Source: JAGVNX01 sp035290965
GTDB taxonomy: Archaea > Iainarchaeota > Iainarchaeia > Iainarchaeales > GCA-2688035
Length of the DNA: 27,828 nucleotides
Reading direction: 5' to 3'
Assembly (NCBI GenBank): GCA_035290965.1
Contig: DATDTD010000074.1
Coordinates: 1-27,828, forward strand
In this document: piece after piece, positions 1 through 7,313 of the stretch
Position numbering within the stretch: position 1 is the stretch's first letter
Layout: every line of letters starts with the position of its first letter
The notes under the pieces: generated by a model
Told to the model about the DNA's origin: nothing
What the model saw: only the letters and a program-made list of their open reading frames with translations
Databases searched by the model: none
Program-made: the position numbers and the translations under genes

Positions 1-360
1 CGACCCGAAGAGGCTTATGTCAGTGTTTTCCTGCATTTCATAGCACTGGACATCGTCAATGTCGAAAAAAACTGTTTTTATTGTTTCGCGCGGCTTTGTT
101 TTTTTTGCAGTTATTACAAGAGTGTTTTCCTCGATTGCGCAGGAAATAGCCGCATTCATCATGTAATTTGTAGGCCTTAACAGCCGATTCTGGTGTATTG
201 CAAAAGAACTGTCTCCCTTTATCATAAGCAGGCGCTTTCCCCTGGAAAGCTTGCTTGCCGCCCTTCCCCAGTATTCGACATGGCAATTCCCCACAATATT
301 GCAGAGATGCCTGTCGTTTATGGCATTCTCTATTTTTTTGAGAGCCTGCTCGAGAAGCAT
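1..360 (-). CDS. nucS: Endonuclease NucS, N-terminal part (runs off the window)
   Basis: The first 120 residues of a protein whose C-terminus lies beyond base 1. It reads through a C-x-V-x-Y-x-GRA-x-SKL-x-x-G-x-RL core (roughly residues 26-49) followed by a KGDSSFAIHQ segment, which is the signature of the N-terminal DNA-binding domain of archaeal NucS/EndoMS. The family cuts mismatched or branched DNA in many archaea and actinobacteria. The RecB-like nuclease domain would be in the missing part, so catalytic residues cannot be checked. The ATG at 358-360 is the only start ahead of the conserved core. The gene is divergent from the permease at 431, so the 70-bp gap must hold both promoters. 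One local oddity is GDSS in place of the more usual KPDGS. Confidence 0.85.
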   Translation of the reverse strand, partial: MLLEQALKKIENAINDRHLCNIVGNCHVEYWGRAASKLSRGKRLLMIKGDSSFAIHQNRLLRPTNYMMNAAISCAIEENTLVITAKKTKPRETIKTVFFDIDDVQCYEMQENTDISLFGS

Positions 361-408
361 ATTATTAATAAAAAGGCAAACATATTTTATTCTGGATTAC
401 CTGCAAAT

Positions 409-430
409 AAAAAAAAACGGTTTTTTTTTT
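409..430. repeat. A9-CGG-T10 perfect inverted repeat before the permease start
   Basis: Nine A (409-417), CGG, then ten T (421-430), immediately followed by the ATG at 431. As RNA it could fold into a 9-bp A:U stem with a three-base loop. A TATA-like CATATTTTATT lies at 381-391, which would place the transcript start near 411, inside this element. A regulatory role is inference; homopolymer tracts are common in this genome. Confidence 0.4.
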
Positions 431-1300
431 ATGCTTGAAAATATTGCTTTGGCGGCAACAATAGGCGCAATGCTCTGCTGGGGTTTCGGGGATTTTTTTA
501 TCCAGAGGGCAGTGAGGCGCATAGGAAACGTTGAATCCCTGTTCTTCATTGGCCTGATCGGCAGCATTGGCCTGCTTCCTTTTGTGCTGCCAGAACTGCC
601 TCTTTTGTTCAGCGCAGAGAACCTTGCCTTTCTTTTTTTTGCCGGAATATTCACTTTTGTTGTCGCAGTAGTCCTGTTTGATGCACTGAAGAAGGGAAAG
701 CTCGCAGTGATTGACGTAGTATTTGAAATAGAGCTTCCGATAACAGTGGTTCTTGGGATTTTTTTCCTGCACGAGGTCCTGACATTTTTGCAGTTCCTGC
801 TGATTGCAGTGATTTTTTCGGGAATACTGCTGATAGGGCTCGAGTCATTGAATCTGAAAAAGCTTTCGAAAAACATTGAAAAGGGATTTTTAATAGGCCT
901 GATAGGGGCTGCGGGAATGGGGTTCCTGAATTTTTTCACTGCCTTTGGCGCAAAAGAGATTTCGCCGCTTATGATTATCTGGGTTCCATGGGTTGTTTTT
1001 ATGGCTGTTTCGCTTGCAGTCATTATTTCAAGGAAAAACCTGAAAAGGCTTTTTTTTAACACGAAAAAATTTCCCAGGCTGATTCTTGCAGAGGGTATTC
1101 TGGACACTGCCGCATGGCTCCTGTTTGCGATTGCGCTCTCAAGCAGCGCACTGTCTATTACAACGGCAATAACAGAAAGTTATCCGGCGCTTGCTGTTTT
1201 TCTCGGCATTGCAATAAACAGGGAAAAAATAGTCGCGCACCAGTATCTCGGCGCAGTAATGGCTCTTGCGGGAAGCATTGCGCTTGCCCTGCTCGCGTGA
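431..1300 (+). CDS. EamA/DMT-superfamily membrane transporter
   Basis: A 289-residue, very hydrophobic protein with about ten predicted membrane helices in two halves, the layout of drug/metabolite (EamA) transporters. The first helix carries the typical GAMLCWGFGDFF pattern. The second half contains ESYPALAVFLG, near the usual 'P-V-x-A-x-L-G' region, and ends in a G-A-x-x-I-x-x-G-type helix (GAVMALAGSIALALLA). Such proteins move small metabolites across the cytoplasmic membrane; the substrate cannot be read from the sequence. A longer reading frame starts at 251, but the ATG at 431 begins directly before the first helix and avoids overlap with nucS, so I choose it. No good Shine-Dalgarno precedes it. 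The gene appears to be single. Confidence 0.8.
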   Translation: MLENIALAATIGAMLCWGFGDFFIQRAVRRIGNVESLFFIGLIGSIGLLPFVLPELPLLFSAENLAFLFFAGIFTFVVAVVLFDALKKGKLAVIDVVFEIELPITVVLGIFFLHEVLTFLQFLLIAVIFSGILLIGLESLNLKKLSKNIEKGFLIGLIGAAGMGFLNFFTAFGAKEISPLMIIWVPWVVFMAVSLAVIISRKNLKRLFFNTKKFPRLILAEGILDTAAWLLFAIALSSSALSITTAITESYPALAVFLGIAINREKIVAHQYLGAVMALAGSIALALLA

Positions 1301-1336
1301 AAATCGGAAGCAGAAAAAAATCCAGACCCAGCAAGG

Positions 1337-1344
1337 TTTAAATA
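1337..1344 (+). promoter_or_regulatory. TATA box (TTTAAATA) for the 1367 gene
   Basis: TTTAAATA is centred 27 nt before the ATG at 1367, preceded by a purine-rich stretch (GCAAGG) where BRE would be. The spacing predicts a leaderless transcript starting at or next to the ATG. Confidence 0.6.
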
Positions 1345-1366
1345 TTCCGGAATCGTTTATGTTTGC

Positions 1367-1642
1367 ATGCAGGTTTCTGATGTCGCATTCGGCTTGTTGT
1401 TATTGGCATTGCTTGTCTGGACAATGATGATTGCATTGAACCAGAACAGCATGGCTTTGGTAATCAACAATATTTCCGCAAGGCAGGGAGCGCTTATTTC
1501 GGATGCTGGCTACTGCGGCAGCATGCAGGGCTTTGACCTGATACAGCATAAGGATTTGGGCTTCAAGGAATACACTCTTGTTCCCGTTATTTCAGACACA
1601 AACAGGCTTGTGCTCTGCGTTTATGAAAAAACCACTGCATGA
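1367..1642 (+). CDS. Small single-pass membrane protein, unknown
   Basis: A 91-residue protein I do not recognise. Residues about 5-24 form one hydrophobic helix (AFGLLLLALLVWTMMIA). A polar part of about 65 residues follows, with two cysteines (in YCGS and LCVYE) and a mixed beta-like pattern (TLVPVISDTNRLVLCVYE) at the end. The helix with few positive charges before it could be a membrane anchor with the tail outside, but the topology is inference. The start is supported by a TATA box 27 nt upstream. It ends 6 bp before the convergent dipeptidase gene. Confidence 0.65.
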   Translation: MQVSDVAFGLLLLALLVWTMMIALNQNSMALVINNISARQGALISDAGYCGSMQGFDLIQHKDLGFKEYTLVPVISDTNRLVLCVYEKTTA

Positions 1643-1648
1643 GGCTTT

Positions 1649-2716
1649 TTACAATTCGATTAATTCTTCGGGCGCACTGCTCAATAATTCAGAGCCGTTT
1701 TTTGTTATGAGAACATCGTCTTCTATGCGTATGCCGAATTTTTTAGTGTAAATCGCAGGCTCCAGAGTAAGAACCATCCCCTGTTTCAGCAAATCGCTTG
1801 ATTTTCCGCTGAAACCGTATGGAAAATCATGCGCTTCAAGCCCCAACCCGTGCCCCAAACCGTGAATCATTTTAAAGCCTGTGTTTTTTTTGATGAAGGA
1901 ATCTGTTTTGTCAAAAATTTCCTTTCTGTTTGTTCCTGGAACGCACATTTTTTTTGCAAGCTGCTTTGCCTCAAAGATTTTCCCATAAATCTCTTTCTGC
2001 GCCTGAGTTGCCTTTCCAATGCTGAACATTCTGGTAAGGTCTGAGCAGTAGTTTTTGTATTTTGCGCCGAAATCAACCAGCAGGAAGCCGCTTTTTATTT
2101 TTGCGTTTCCCGTAAAATAGTGGGGCGTTGAGGAATTTTTTCCGGAAGCAACTATTGTCGGAAATGCAAGCTCGCTGTCTCCTTCTTCCCTGAGCAGCCA
2201 TTCAAGCTTCATTGCAAGCTGTTTTTCAGTAATCCCTTTTTTAAAAAAATTTGGAAGCTGTTTTATCGCGCTCTCGGAAATTTTTATTGCCTTTCTCATT
2301 TTTGCGATTTCTTCGCCTGTTTTTGTTTCGCGTGTTTTTGCAAGCGCCTTTGAAACATCCTCAAATTTTTTTTCAGGCAGCAGTTTTTTGATTCTTGAAA
2401 AAGAGTTTTTGGGATAGGAATCGAAATTCAGCCCGATTTTTTTTATTCCGGCAAATTCTTTCTGCAGGATTTTTTTCAGGTTTTTTTCCGAGGAAACCTT
2501 TTTTGCCCTCATGTCTTTGACATTTGTGCTGTAAAGTGCGTTTGTGAGCAGCAAAGGCTTTTTCCCTTTCTTTAGAATGAGCGAGCTTCCGTAATAGTGC
2601 CCTGATTCAAGCCCCGAGTAATAATAAAAATTCGCATCGGGAGCTGAATCAGAGTTTCTCAGCAATACTGCCTCTGCATCTGTGTTTTCAAAGAACTCAA
2701 GGATTTTTTCTTTCAT
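1649..2716 (-). CDS. pepQ: Xaa-Pro dipeptidase / M24 metallopeptidase
   Basis: A 355-residue M24-family 'pita-bread' peptidase, expected to cleave dipeptides or N-terminal residues next to proline in the cytoplasm. The five metal ligands of the family are visible: D215 (LLVDFGA), D226 (CSDLTR), H289 (HGLGHGLGLEAHD), E319 (LTLEPAIY) and E332 (RIEDDVLI). The catalytic-site histidine H199 (STPHY) is also present. An N-terminal creatinase-like domain covers about 1-125. Length is normal for archaeal Xaa-Pro dipeptidases. It follows the M29-like gene with only 4 bp between the upstream stop and this ATG, so the two are almost certainly co-transcribed. The exact dipeptidase versus aminopeptidase-P specificity is inferred. 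Confidence 0.88.
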   Translation of the reverse strand: MKEKILEFFENTDAEAVLLRNSDSAPDANFYYYSGLESGHYYGSSLILKKGKKPLLLTNALYSTNVKDMRAKKVSSEKNLKKILQKEFAGIKKIGLNFDSYPKNSFSRIKKLLPEKKFEDVSKALAKTRETKTGEEIAKMRKAIKISESAIKQLPNFFKKGITEKQLAMKLEWLLREEGDSELAFPTIVASGKNSSTPHYFTGNAKIKSGFLLVDFGAKYKNYCSDLTRMFSIGKATQAQKEIYGKIFEAKQLAKKMCVPGTNRKEIFDKTDSFIKKNTGFKMIHGLGHGLGLEAHDFPYGFSGKSSDLLKQGMVLTLEPAIYTKKFGIRIEDDVLITKNGSELLSSAPEELIEL

Positions 2717-2720
2717 AATC

Positions 2721-4511
2721 TTAAATCACGAATTTTCCCTTTCGGATTATCCAGTGCTCTTTTCCTTTCGGATCTATTCCATAGATGTCTGTTTTCTGCC
2801 GCGGATTGTTTATTACAATGTCGCAGTGGTAAAGGGTTTCCCTGTCGGGCTCGTATCCTGAACCTAAGGCAATGTGAATCATGCGCGCGAGCTTTTCTGT
2901 TTCAATCAGGTATCTTGAAAGCCGTGCATTGGGATTTGTGTTTACCGCAAACTCGCCGACATTCTGAAAATTTCTCTTGTAGCTTGCAATAATGTTTTTG
3001 GGGACAGAACCGCTTTTTTCCATGTCTTTTATCAGATGCCAGGCTTCGCGCTTTCTTTTGCCGAATGCCTGCAGGATTTTTTTATCCCCTGAAAGAATCT
3101 TGTATTTCCCGTTTGTAACTTTTACCACGAGCGGATTGTTCTGCGGAATAATATAGCTCTGGTCGATTGCAATTACTACATCCCCGATAAAAATTCCGTC
3201 CATTTTGTGGGGAGTCAAAAAAACCTCTCCTCCGGGAAAATTTCCAAAGCGCCCTGCCTTTACCCCGAAAATCTTTGAGGCTTCGGGAGGAGTGCTCGGA
3301 TTTACTTCAATGTCGGATGCAAGCACCGGGCTTTTTTTGTTGAGAATATGCGTCAAGTCAAGCACAAGGTCTGTCTGCCCGCCTTTTACAGGCCTTCCTT
3401 TTACAAAAAGAGTCTTGCATTTCTGCAGCACACCTCTTATTTCATCGTCGCGTTTCCGCATTTCAAAATAATCAATGTTGCATGTCCTTACAAAATTTTC
3501 AATCGGCAGTGTTTCCGTTATTGCATGCCTTTTTTTCGGTTCCCTTGAATCGAATTTTGTCTGGATAAGCCACCATGGCTTTAACATCATTTGTCCGGGC
3601 CCCTGCCACCTGCTTTTTTTATTGGGCGTGGGATAGCCAATGCGCATTCCGAAGAAATGCTTTCCCCCATATCCTTTTCCATGAATGCCGAAGCTTGCTT
3701 CCGCAGTCTGCAAAAGGTTTGCGCCTATTGCGGGAGAAAGCTTTTTGAATGCATTGAACCACGGCTCTGAAATGTTTTTTTCGTATTCGCACCCTGAAAT
3801 AGTTGCGGCTAAATCTGAAATCCTGTCCATTGTTTCCAGCTGTGAAAACCGCGCTGTTTCCGCTCCGAGAGAAACCCGTTTGCAGAGTTTTTTTGCCTTG
3901 AGCGCAAAGGTGTATGCTATTGCATAGCTGTCAAGATAATCCTGCAGAGGAAGTTCCAAATCCTTGGGCTTGGGCAACAATTCGAATGAAATGCCCATTT
4001 TTTCCTTTTTCTTTATTCCATAGCCCTGCACTAAAATTTTTTCCGCTGTCTGCAGCAGGAGCTGCCACTGGAATTTTTTGAACCACCCGGTTTGAAAATC
4101 AAGCCTTCCGAATTCTTCGGATTCAAAGCCGTTCTTTGTTGCGACAATTTCAAATTCGGGCGCAGAAAAAATCTTTTCAAAATCCCTGCTTTTTGTTTTT
4201 TTCTGCACAGAGCCAATAAATTCCTTCAATGCGCTGGTTGCAGGGTTTTTTTTGCCCGCATTCATTTCTTCAAAAACCTTCCAGGTTTTGCGGAGAGTGT
4301 CAAGCATATTGCTTTTTCCGTCAATCACAAAAACATTTGCATCCGCGTCAAGCTCATGCAGTGCCCTGCTCAAGGGGGCAAGAGAAAAAAATGCCTGCTC
4401 ATTTTTCAGTTCGACTTCAATAAGCACAGTGTGCTTTCTGCGTATTTTTTTTGAAAGCTCTTTTTTATAGTAAGAAACAGCCTTGTTCAGCGCAGCAGAA
4501 TTATACCTCAA
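2721..4511 (-). CDS. M29-family (aminopeptidase T-like) metallopeptidase with long N-terminal region
   Basis: A 596-residue protein. The C-terminal third matches aminopeptidase T/AmpS (M29, COG2309) motif by motif: E429 in FPGGEVFLTP, E520 in VGEFAVNTNP, H546 in MIHIALG, Y553 in GSGY, and H562/D564 in YHCDIV. It then ends on the family's I-x-G...DG...I-x-x-G-type tail (DIYGIDPKGKEHWIIRKGKF). All six metal and catalytic positions are present, so it should be active as a metallo-aminopeptidase. About 250 extra residues at the N-terminus make it longer than the usual ~400-residue enzyme; their role is unknown. The start is TTG (4509-4511), chosen because AGGTGAT sits just upstream at 4515-4521. 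It lies between the 54-aa gene (17 bp upstream) and the M24 peptidase (4 bp downstream), forming a peptide-degradation operon. Confidence 0.78.
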   Translation of the reverse strand: MRYNSAALNKAVSYYKKELSKKIRRKHTVLIEVELKNEQAFFSLAPLSRALHELDADANVFVIDGKSNMLDTLRKTWKVFEEMNAGKKNPATSALKEFIGSVQKKTKSRDFEKIFSAPEFEIVATKNGFESEEFGRLDFQTGWFKKFQWQLLLQTAEKILVQGYGIKKKEKMGISFELLPKPKDLELPLQDYLDSYAIAYTFALKAKKLCKRVSLGAETARFSQLETMDRISDLAATISGCEYEKNISEPWFNAFKKLSPAIGANLLQTAEASFGIHGKGYGGKHFFGMRIGYPTPNKKSRWQGPGQMMLKPWWLIQTKFDSREPKKRHAITETLPIENFVRTCNIDYFEMRKRDDEIRGVLQKCKTLFVKGRPVKGGQTDLVLDLTHILNKKSPVLASDIEVNPSTPPEASKIFGVKAGRFGNFPGGEVFLTPHKMDGIFIGDVVIAIDQSYIIPQNNPLVVKVTNGKYKILSGDKKILQAFGKRKREAWHLIKDMEKSGSVPKNIIASYKRNFQNVGEFAVNTNPNARLSRYLIETEKLARMIHIALGSGYEPDRETLYHCDIVINNPRQKTDIYGIDPKGKEHWIIRKGKFVI

Positions 4512-4528
4512 AACATCACCTGAAAAAA

Positions 4529-4693
4529 TTATTTTTTCTTCACCATTGGCAGCCCTGTCCTTGAATTCTCGACTACCGCCATTCCTTCCGGAAGATCGAC
4601 AGACCCCGAAGGGCTTTTTGAAAAGAAAAGCAGTTTTCCGCGCGAATGCAGATAATACTTCACGCCTTTGCTGTTCGTGTGTTCAAAGCCCAT
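4529..4693 (-). CDS. Conserved small archaeal protein (54 aa, '-ENSRTGLPMVKKK')
   Basis: A 54-residue ORF with YYLHSRGKLLFFSK near the start, then VDLPEGMAVVENSRTGLP and a lysine-rich end. I recognise the pattern 'LP-G-x-x-V-E-N-x-RTGLP-x-KKK' from short uncharacterised archaeal proteins; no function is known to me. The ATG is at 4691-4693 and GAGGGTG precedes it by six bases, so translation is well supported. A GTG nine bases further upstream is possible but would use up the ribosome-binding site. The stop is 17 bp before the TTG of the M29 peptidase, so this looks like the first gene of that operon. Confidence 0.65.
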   Translation of the reverse strand: MGFEHTNSKGVKYYLHSRGKLLFFSKSPSGSVDLPEGMAVVENSRTGLPMVKKK

Positions 4694-4748
4694 TTTTTTC
4701 ACCCTCAGGATAAAAATTTCTGCCCGCTATACTATTACTTGACTGTAA

Positions 4749-4757
4749 TTATTAAAT
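4749..4757 (+). promoter_or_regulatory. TATA box (TTATTAAAT) for the DHH gene
   Basis: TTATTAAAT is centred 26 nt before the ATG at 4779. With no Shine-Dalgarno before that ATG, a leaderless transcript is the simplest reading. Confidence 0.55.
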
Positions 4758-4778
4758 CTTTTGCTGTAAAAAATTTCC

Positions 4779-5870
4779 ATGGAAGAAGGAAAAATTCTGC
4801 TTGCGCGCTTCAAAAAATTCTGCTCAGCTTTGAGCGCAGGCGACAATATTGCGATTGTGCACCACAATGACGGAGACGGGATTACTTCCGCGGCAATAAC
4901 ATCAAAGGCAGTGCTCCGCCTTACGGGAAAAAAGCCTGTTTTTGTTTCAGGCCTTAATTACAGGGACTCCGAAAAGGAAAGCAGGGCAGTGGAAAAATTA
5001 TTGTCCTACAATGCAAACAAGCTGATAATCCTTGATTTGTCTCTCGGTTATTATGCGGAAAAAACAAGGGAAGTTTCTTTTTTGGATTCTGTCCTCATAA
5101 TAGACCACCATGAATTCGATTCCATTCCCTCATCTGAAAATGTTTTGTTCCTGCATCCCAAGTTTTTTTCCAAAATGCAGCCGAGCGCATACAATGCCTC
5201 AAAGTTCTGCTTTGATTTGTTCAACAAAATTCTTCCCCTGAAAGAAACAGACTGGATTGCCGCCATTGGAATAATCGCCGACAATTCAAAAAAAAACTGG
5301 CTGCCTTTCCTGAAAAAAACAGCCAAGAGAAACAAGCTTTCGCTTGCAGGGCTTGAAAGGCTTGAAAAGATTGTTTCGGCTTTCTGCGTAATGAAAAAGA
5401 AAAAAACAAAGGAAATTTTTTCTGTTCTTTTCGAGGCTGAAAATCCGCGCGACCTTGAAAGAAAAGACCTGCTTGCAGTGCTTGCGGATTTCGAGGCTGA
5501 AATAAAAAAGGTTTCAAGGCAGGCGCTTGAAAGCCTTGAAACAGTTCCCGAGCTCGGGCTTTTAATTTATTCCATAAAGGCCGATTTTCCCGCAATAAAA
5601 TCCCAGATAATAAACGATTTCAGCAACAAAATGCCAGACAAGACAATCATTATCTTCGAGGTCTTCGGAAAAAAAATCAGTTTTTCCGCAAGGCGCCAGG
5701 ACGGAAAAATACAATTGAACAGGGTTTTGCAGAAGGCAATAGAGGGAATTCCCGATTCTAACGCAGGCGGGCACATTCCCGCTGCCGCTGGAGGAATTCC
5801 CAAAGAGTATTTTAACATGTTCAGGGAACAATTGATAAGCGCTCTGAAAGAAGCAAATAAAAAAAAGTGA
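4779..5870 (+). CDS. DHH/DHHA1 phosphoesterase, RecJ-like (GAN-type)
   Basis: A 363-residue member of the DHH phosphoesterase superfamily. Motif I is HHNDGDGITSAA (D31, D33), motif II is ILDLSLG (D86), motif III is the name-giving IIDHHEFD (D109-H110-H111) and motif IV is GIIADN (D168). A DHHA1-like C-terminal domain ends in the substrate-binding GGH at 330-332. Together these are the Mn-binding residues of single-strand nucleases such as RecJ and of archaeal GAN, which works with GINS at the replication fork; nano-RNase-like oligonucleotide hydrolysis is an alternative. It acts in the cytoplasm. Its stop codon (TGA, 5868-5870) lies within a GTGA that could serve as the ribosome-binding core for the next gene, so the two are probably translationally coupled. 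Confidence 0.85.
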   Translation: MEEGKILLARFKKFCSALSAGDNIAIVHHNDGDGITSAAITSKAVLRLTGKKPVFVSGLNYRDSEKESRAVEKLLSYNANKLIILDLSLGYYAEKTREVSFLDSVLIIDHHEFDSIPSSENVLFLHPKFFSKMQPSAYNASKFCFDLFNKILPLKETDWIAAIGIIADNSKKNWLPFLKKTAKRNKLSLAGLERLEKIVSAFCVMKKKKTKEIFSVLFEAENPRDLERKDLLAVLADFEAEIKKVSRQALESLETVPELGLLIYSIKADFPAIKSQIINDFSNKMPDKTIIIFEVFGKKISFSARRQDGKIQLNRVLQKAIEGIPDSNAGGHIPAAAGGIPKEYFNMFREQLISALKEANKKK

Positions 5871-5878
5871 AAGTTTGC

Positions 5879-7234
5879 ATGAATAGAACGCGCAAAAATT
5901 TTCATTGGACTCCATTAATGATTGCAAGATTGGGCGTTTTAAGATCGCGTGGTTTTTCAAGAAGAAAAATTGTTGAGCATATGCGGGCGCGCTATCCCGG
6001 CCTGCCTGAAAAGACTATTTTCCGTTACCGCCGGGAGATTTTTCCAAAGGGCGAACCACTGAAAAATTCTTTTCAGGAATGGAAATCAAAACGGGTAACT
6101 TATGAGCAGCGCAAGCGGCAGATCTTGGTGCTGCAGGCAAAGCTTACTCCCGATAAGATAAAGCAACGGTCATTGAAAGCCGCAGCCAGCTTGACTCCTG
6201 AGCAGCGAAAGCAGAGGGCTTTGAAAGCCGCAGCCAGCTTGACTCTTGAGCAGCGAAGTAAAAAATCCTCGAAGAGCGCTGCAAGCATGACTCCTGAAAA
6301 GCGCAGAAAAAAAGCTTGGAGAATCAGTGCCAGCAGGAGAGAAAGTCTTGCTGCCAAAACAACTGACCCGAGAAGGCGGAAGGTATTGAGAATGAGTGCT
6401 GCTGCAAAGAGGCGCTTTGCTGCCATGACTCCTGAACAGCGCAGCGAACTTGCCTTGAAAAGAGAAGCGGCCACTCCCTCAGGAAAAAAAAGCCAGGCTG
6501 CCAAAAAAAGGGACGCCGCAATGTCTCCGAGGAAGCGCGCACGGCGTTCTTTGAGAATGAGCAAAGCGCATGAAAGGTTCCAGGCTTCCTTGACTCCTGA
6601 GGAACGCAGAAGAAGAGCCCAGCCGATTATGGTTCCACTGACCCCTGAACAGCAGGCAGCAAGAAATTTGAAAGTCAGTGAAGCACTGAAAAAAAAGTTT
6701 GCCGCAATGACTCCGAGGCAGCGCAGGCAATTTGCATTGAAGAGGCAGGCAGGCCTGACTCCTGAAAAGCGCAGTGAAATCGCGCGTAAGGGAGTTGCTG
6801 CCACGACATTCGAGCAGCGCAGTGAAAGGGCATTGAAGGGCGCTGCAGGCCTGACTTCAAAACAAAGAAGCGCCAGGGTTTCGAAGGGAAATATAACCAG
6901 AAGAAAGCGGTTGCTTGCGGGATCTGACTATCTTGATAAGCTGCCGCAGCAGGCAATGGGAACCGCGGAAAGAAACAGGCTTTTTGAAGAAAATCTTTCC
7001 CTGGTCGATTCTGCAGTACGGGGATACTGGAGAAGGCCGGAATTTGACGATATCCGGCAGGAAGCCGAACTTGCTTTTTTGGAAATTTTGGGAAAGTGGG
7101 ACAGAAAAATGCCACTTGAAAAATTAGCCAAGGATGCCATAGCAAGGGCATTAATCAGGTTTTTTTCGAAAAGAAAAGGAACCGCTCTGAGAGAAAGGCC
7201 GAGGGAAGATTTGGAGAAAGAGTTCGGCGAATAA
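5879..7234 (+). CDS. Basic repeat protein with HTH-like N-terminus and sigma-70 region-2-like C-terminus
   Basis: A 451-residue, very basic protein; residue numbers here count from the GTG at 5867. (1) Residues about 18-56 form a helix-turn-helix-like segment (RLGVLRSRGFSRRKIVEH, then GLPEKTIFRYRREI). (2) Residues 77-334 hold about 15 copies of a 'TPEQR-x-x-x-ALK-x-AA' unit spaced 16 or 22-24 residues apart. (3) Residues about 366-437 read like sigma-70 region 2.1-2.4: ERNRLFEENLSLVDSAVRGY, then FDDIRQEAELAFLEILGKWD, then an 'I-x-x-A-L-I-R-F-F-S-K-R-K' helix. Archaea use TFB instead of sigma factors, so this is unexpected. No region 4 is visible. I prefer the ATG at 5879, with GTGA at 5867-5870 as Shine-Dalgarno core, over the GTG at 5867. 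Nucleic-acid binding is a safe inference; transcription initiation is not shown. Confidence 0.7.
   Translation: MNRTRKNFHWTPLMIARLGVLRSRGFSRRKIVEHMRARYPGLPEKTIFRYRREIFPKGEPLKNSFQEWKSKRVTYEQRKRQILVLQAKLTPDKIKQRSLKAAASLTPEQRKQRALKAAASLTLEQRSKKSSKSAASMTPEKRRKKAWRISASRRESLAAKTTDPRRRKVLRMSAAAKRRFAAMTPEQRSELALKREAATPSGKKSQAAKKRDAAMSPRKRARRSLRMSKAHERFQASLTPEERRRRAQPIMVPLTPEQQAARNLKVSEALKKKFAAMTPRQRRQFALKRQAGLTPEKRSEIARKGVAATTFEQRSERALKGAAGLTSKQRSARVSKGNITRRKRLLAGSDYLDKLPQQAMGTAERNRLFEENLSLVDSAVRGYWRRPEFDDIRQEAELAFLEILGKWDRKMPLEKLAKDAIARALIRFFSKRKGTALRERPREDLEKEFGE
6095..6868 (+). repeat. In-gene array of ~15 degenerate 48-bp (16-codon) units
   Basis: The units begin (numbering from 5867) at residues 77, 93, 109, 125, 141, 165, 187, 203, 219, 242, 258, 281, 297, 313 and 329. 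Spacing is 16 residues in ten of fourteen steps and 22-24 in the other four. The consensus is (L/M)TPEQR-x-x-R-A-L-K-x-A-A. The longer steps carry an insert ending in RRFAAM/ERFQAS/KKFAAM. The copies are diverged at DNA level (6180-6250 is the most uniform part), so this is an old array kept by selection on the protein. Confidence 0.85.
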
Positions 7235-7313
7235 CCGGGCTTTTAAAAAGAAAACAGAATTTAAAACCTTGCGGCCTGAATTTTACTATTTGAATAAAAA
7301 AAAGTGAGAACTA

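Noticed and set aside
6100..6804. A 234-codon open frame opposite the repeat protein
   Set aside because: Its 'repeats' are only the reverse complement of the basic repeat array; it has no start signal and a leucine/serine/cysteine-biased make-up.
6095..6868. CRISPR array or tandem satellite
   Set aside because: The 48-bp periodicity is in frame, the units are diverged and lack spacer/repeat alternation; it is a protein repeat.
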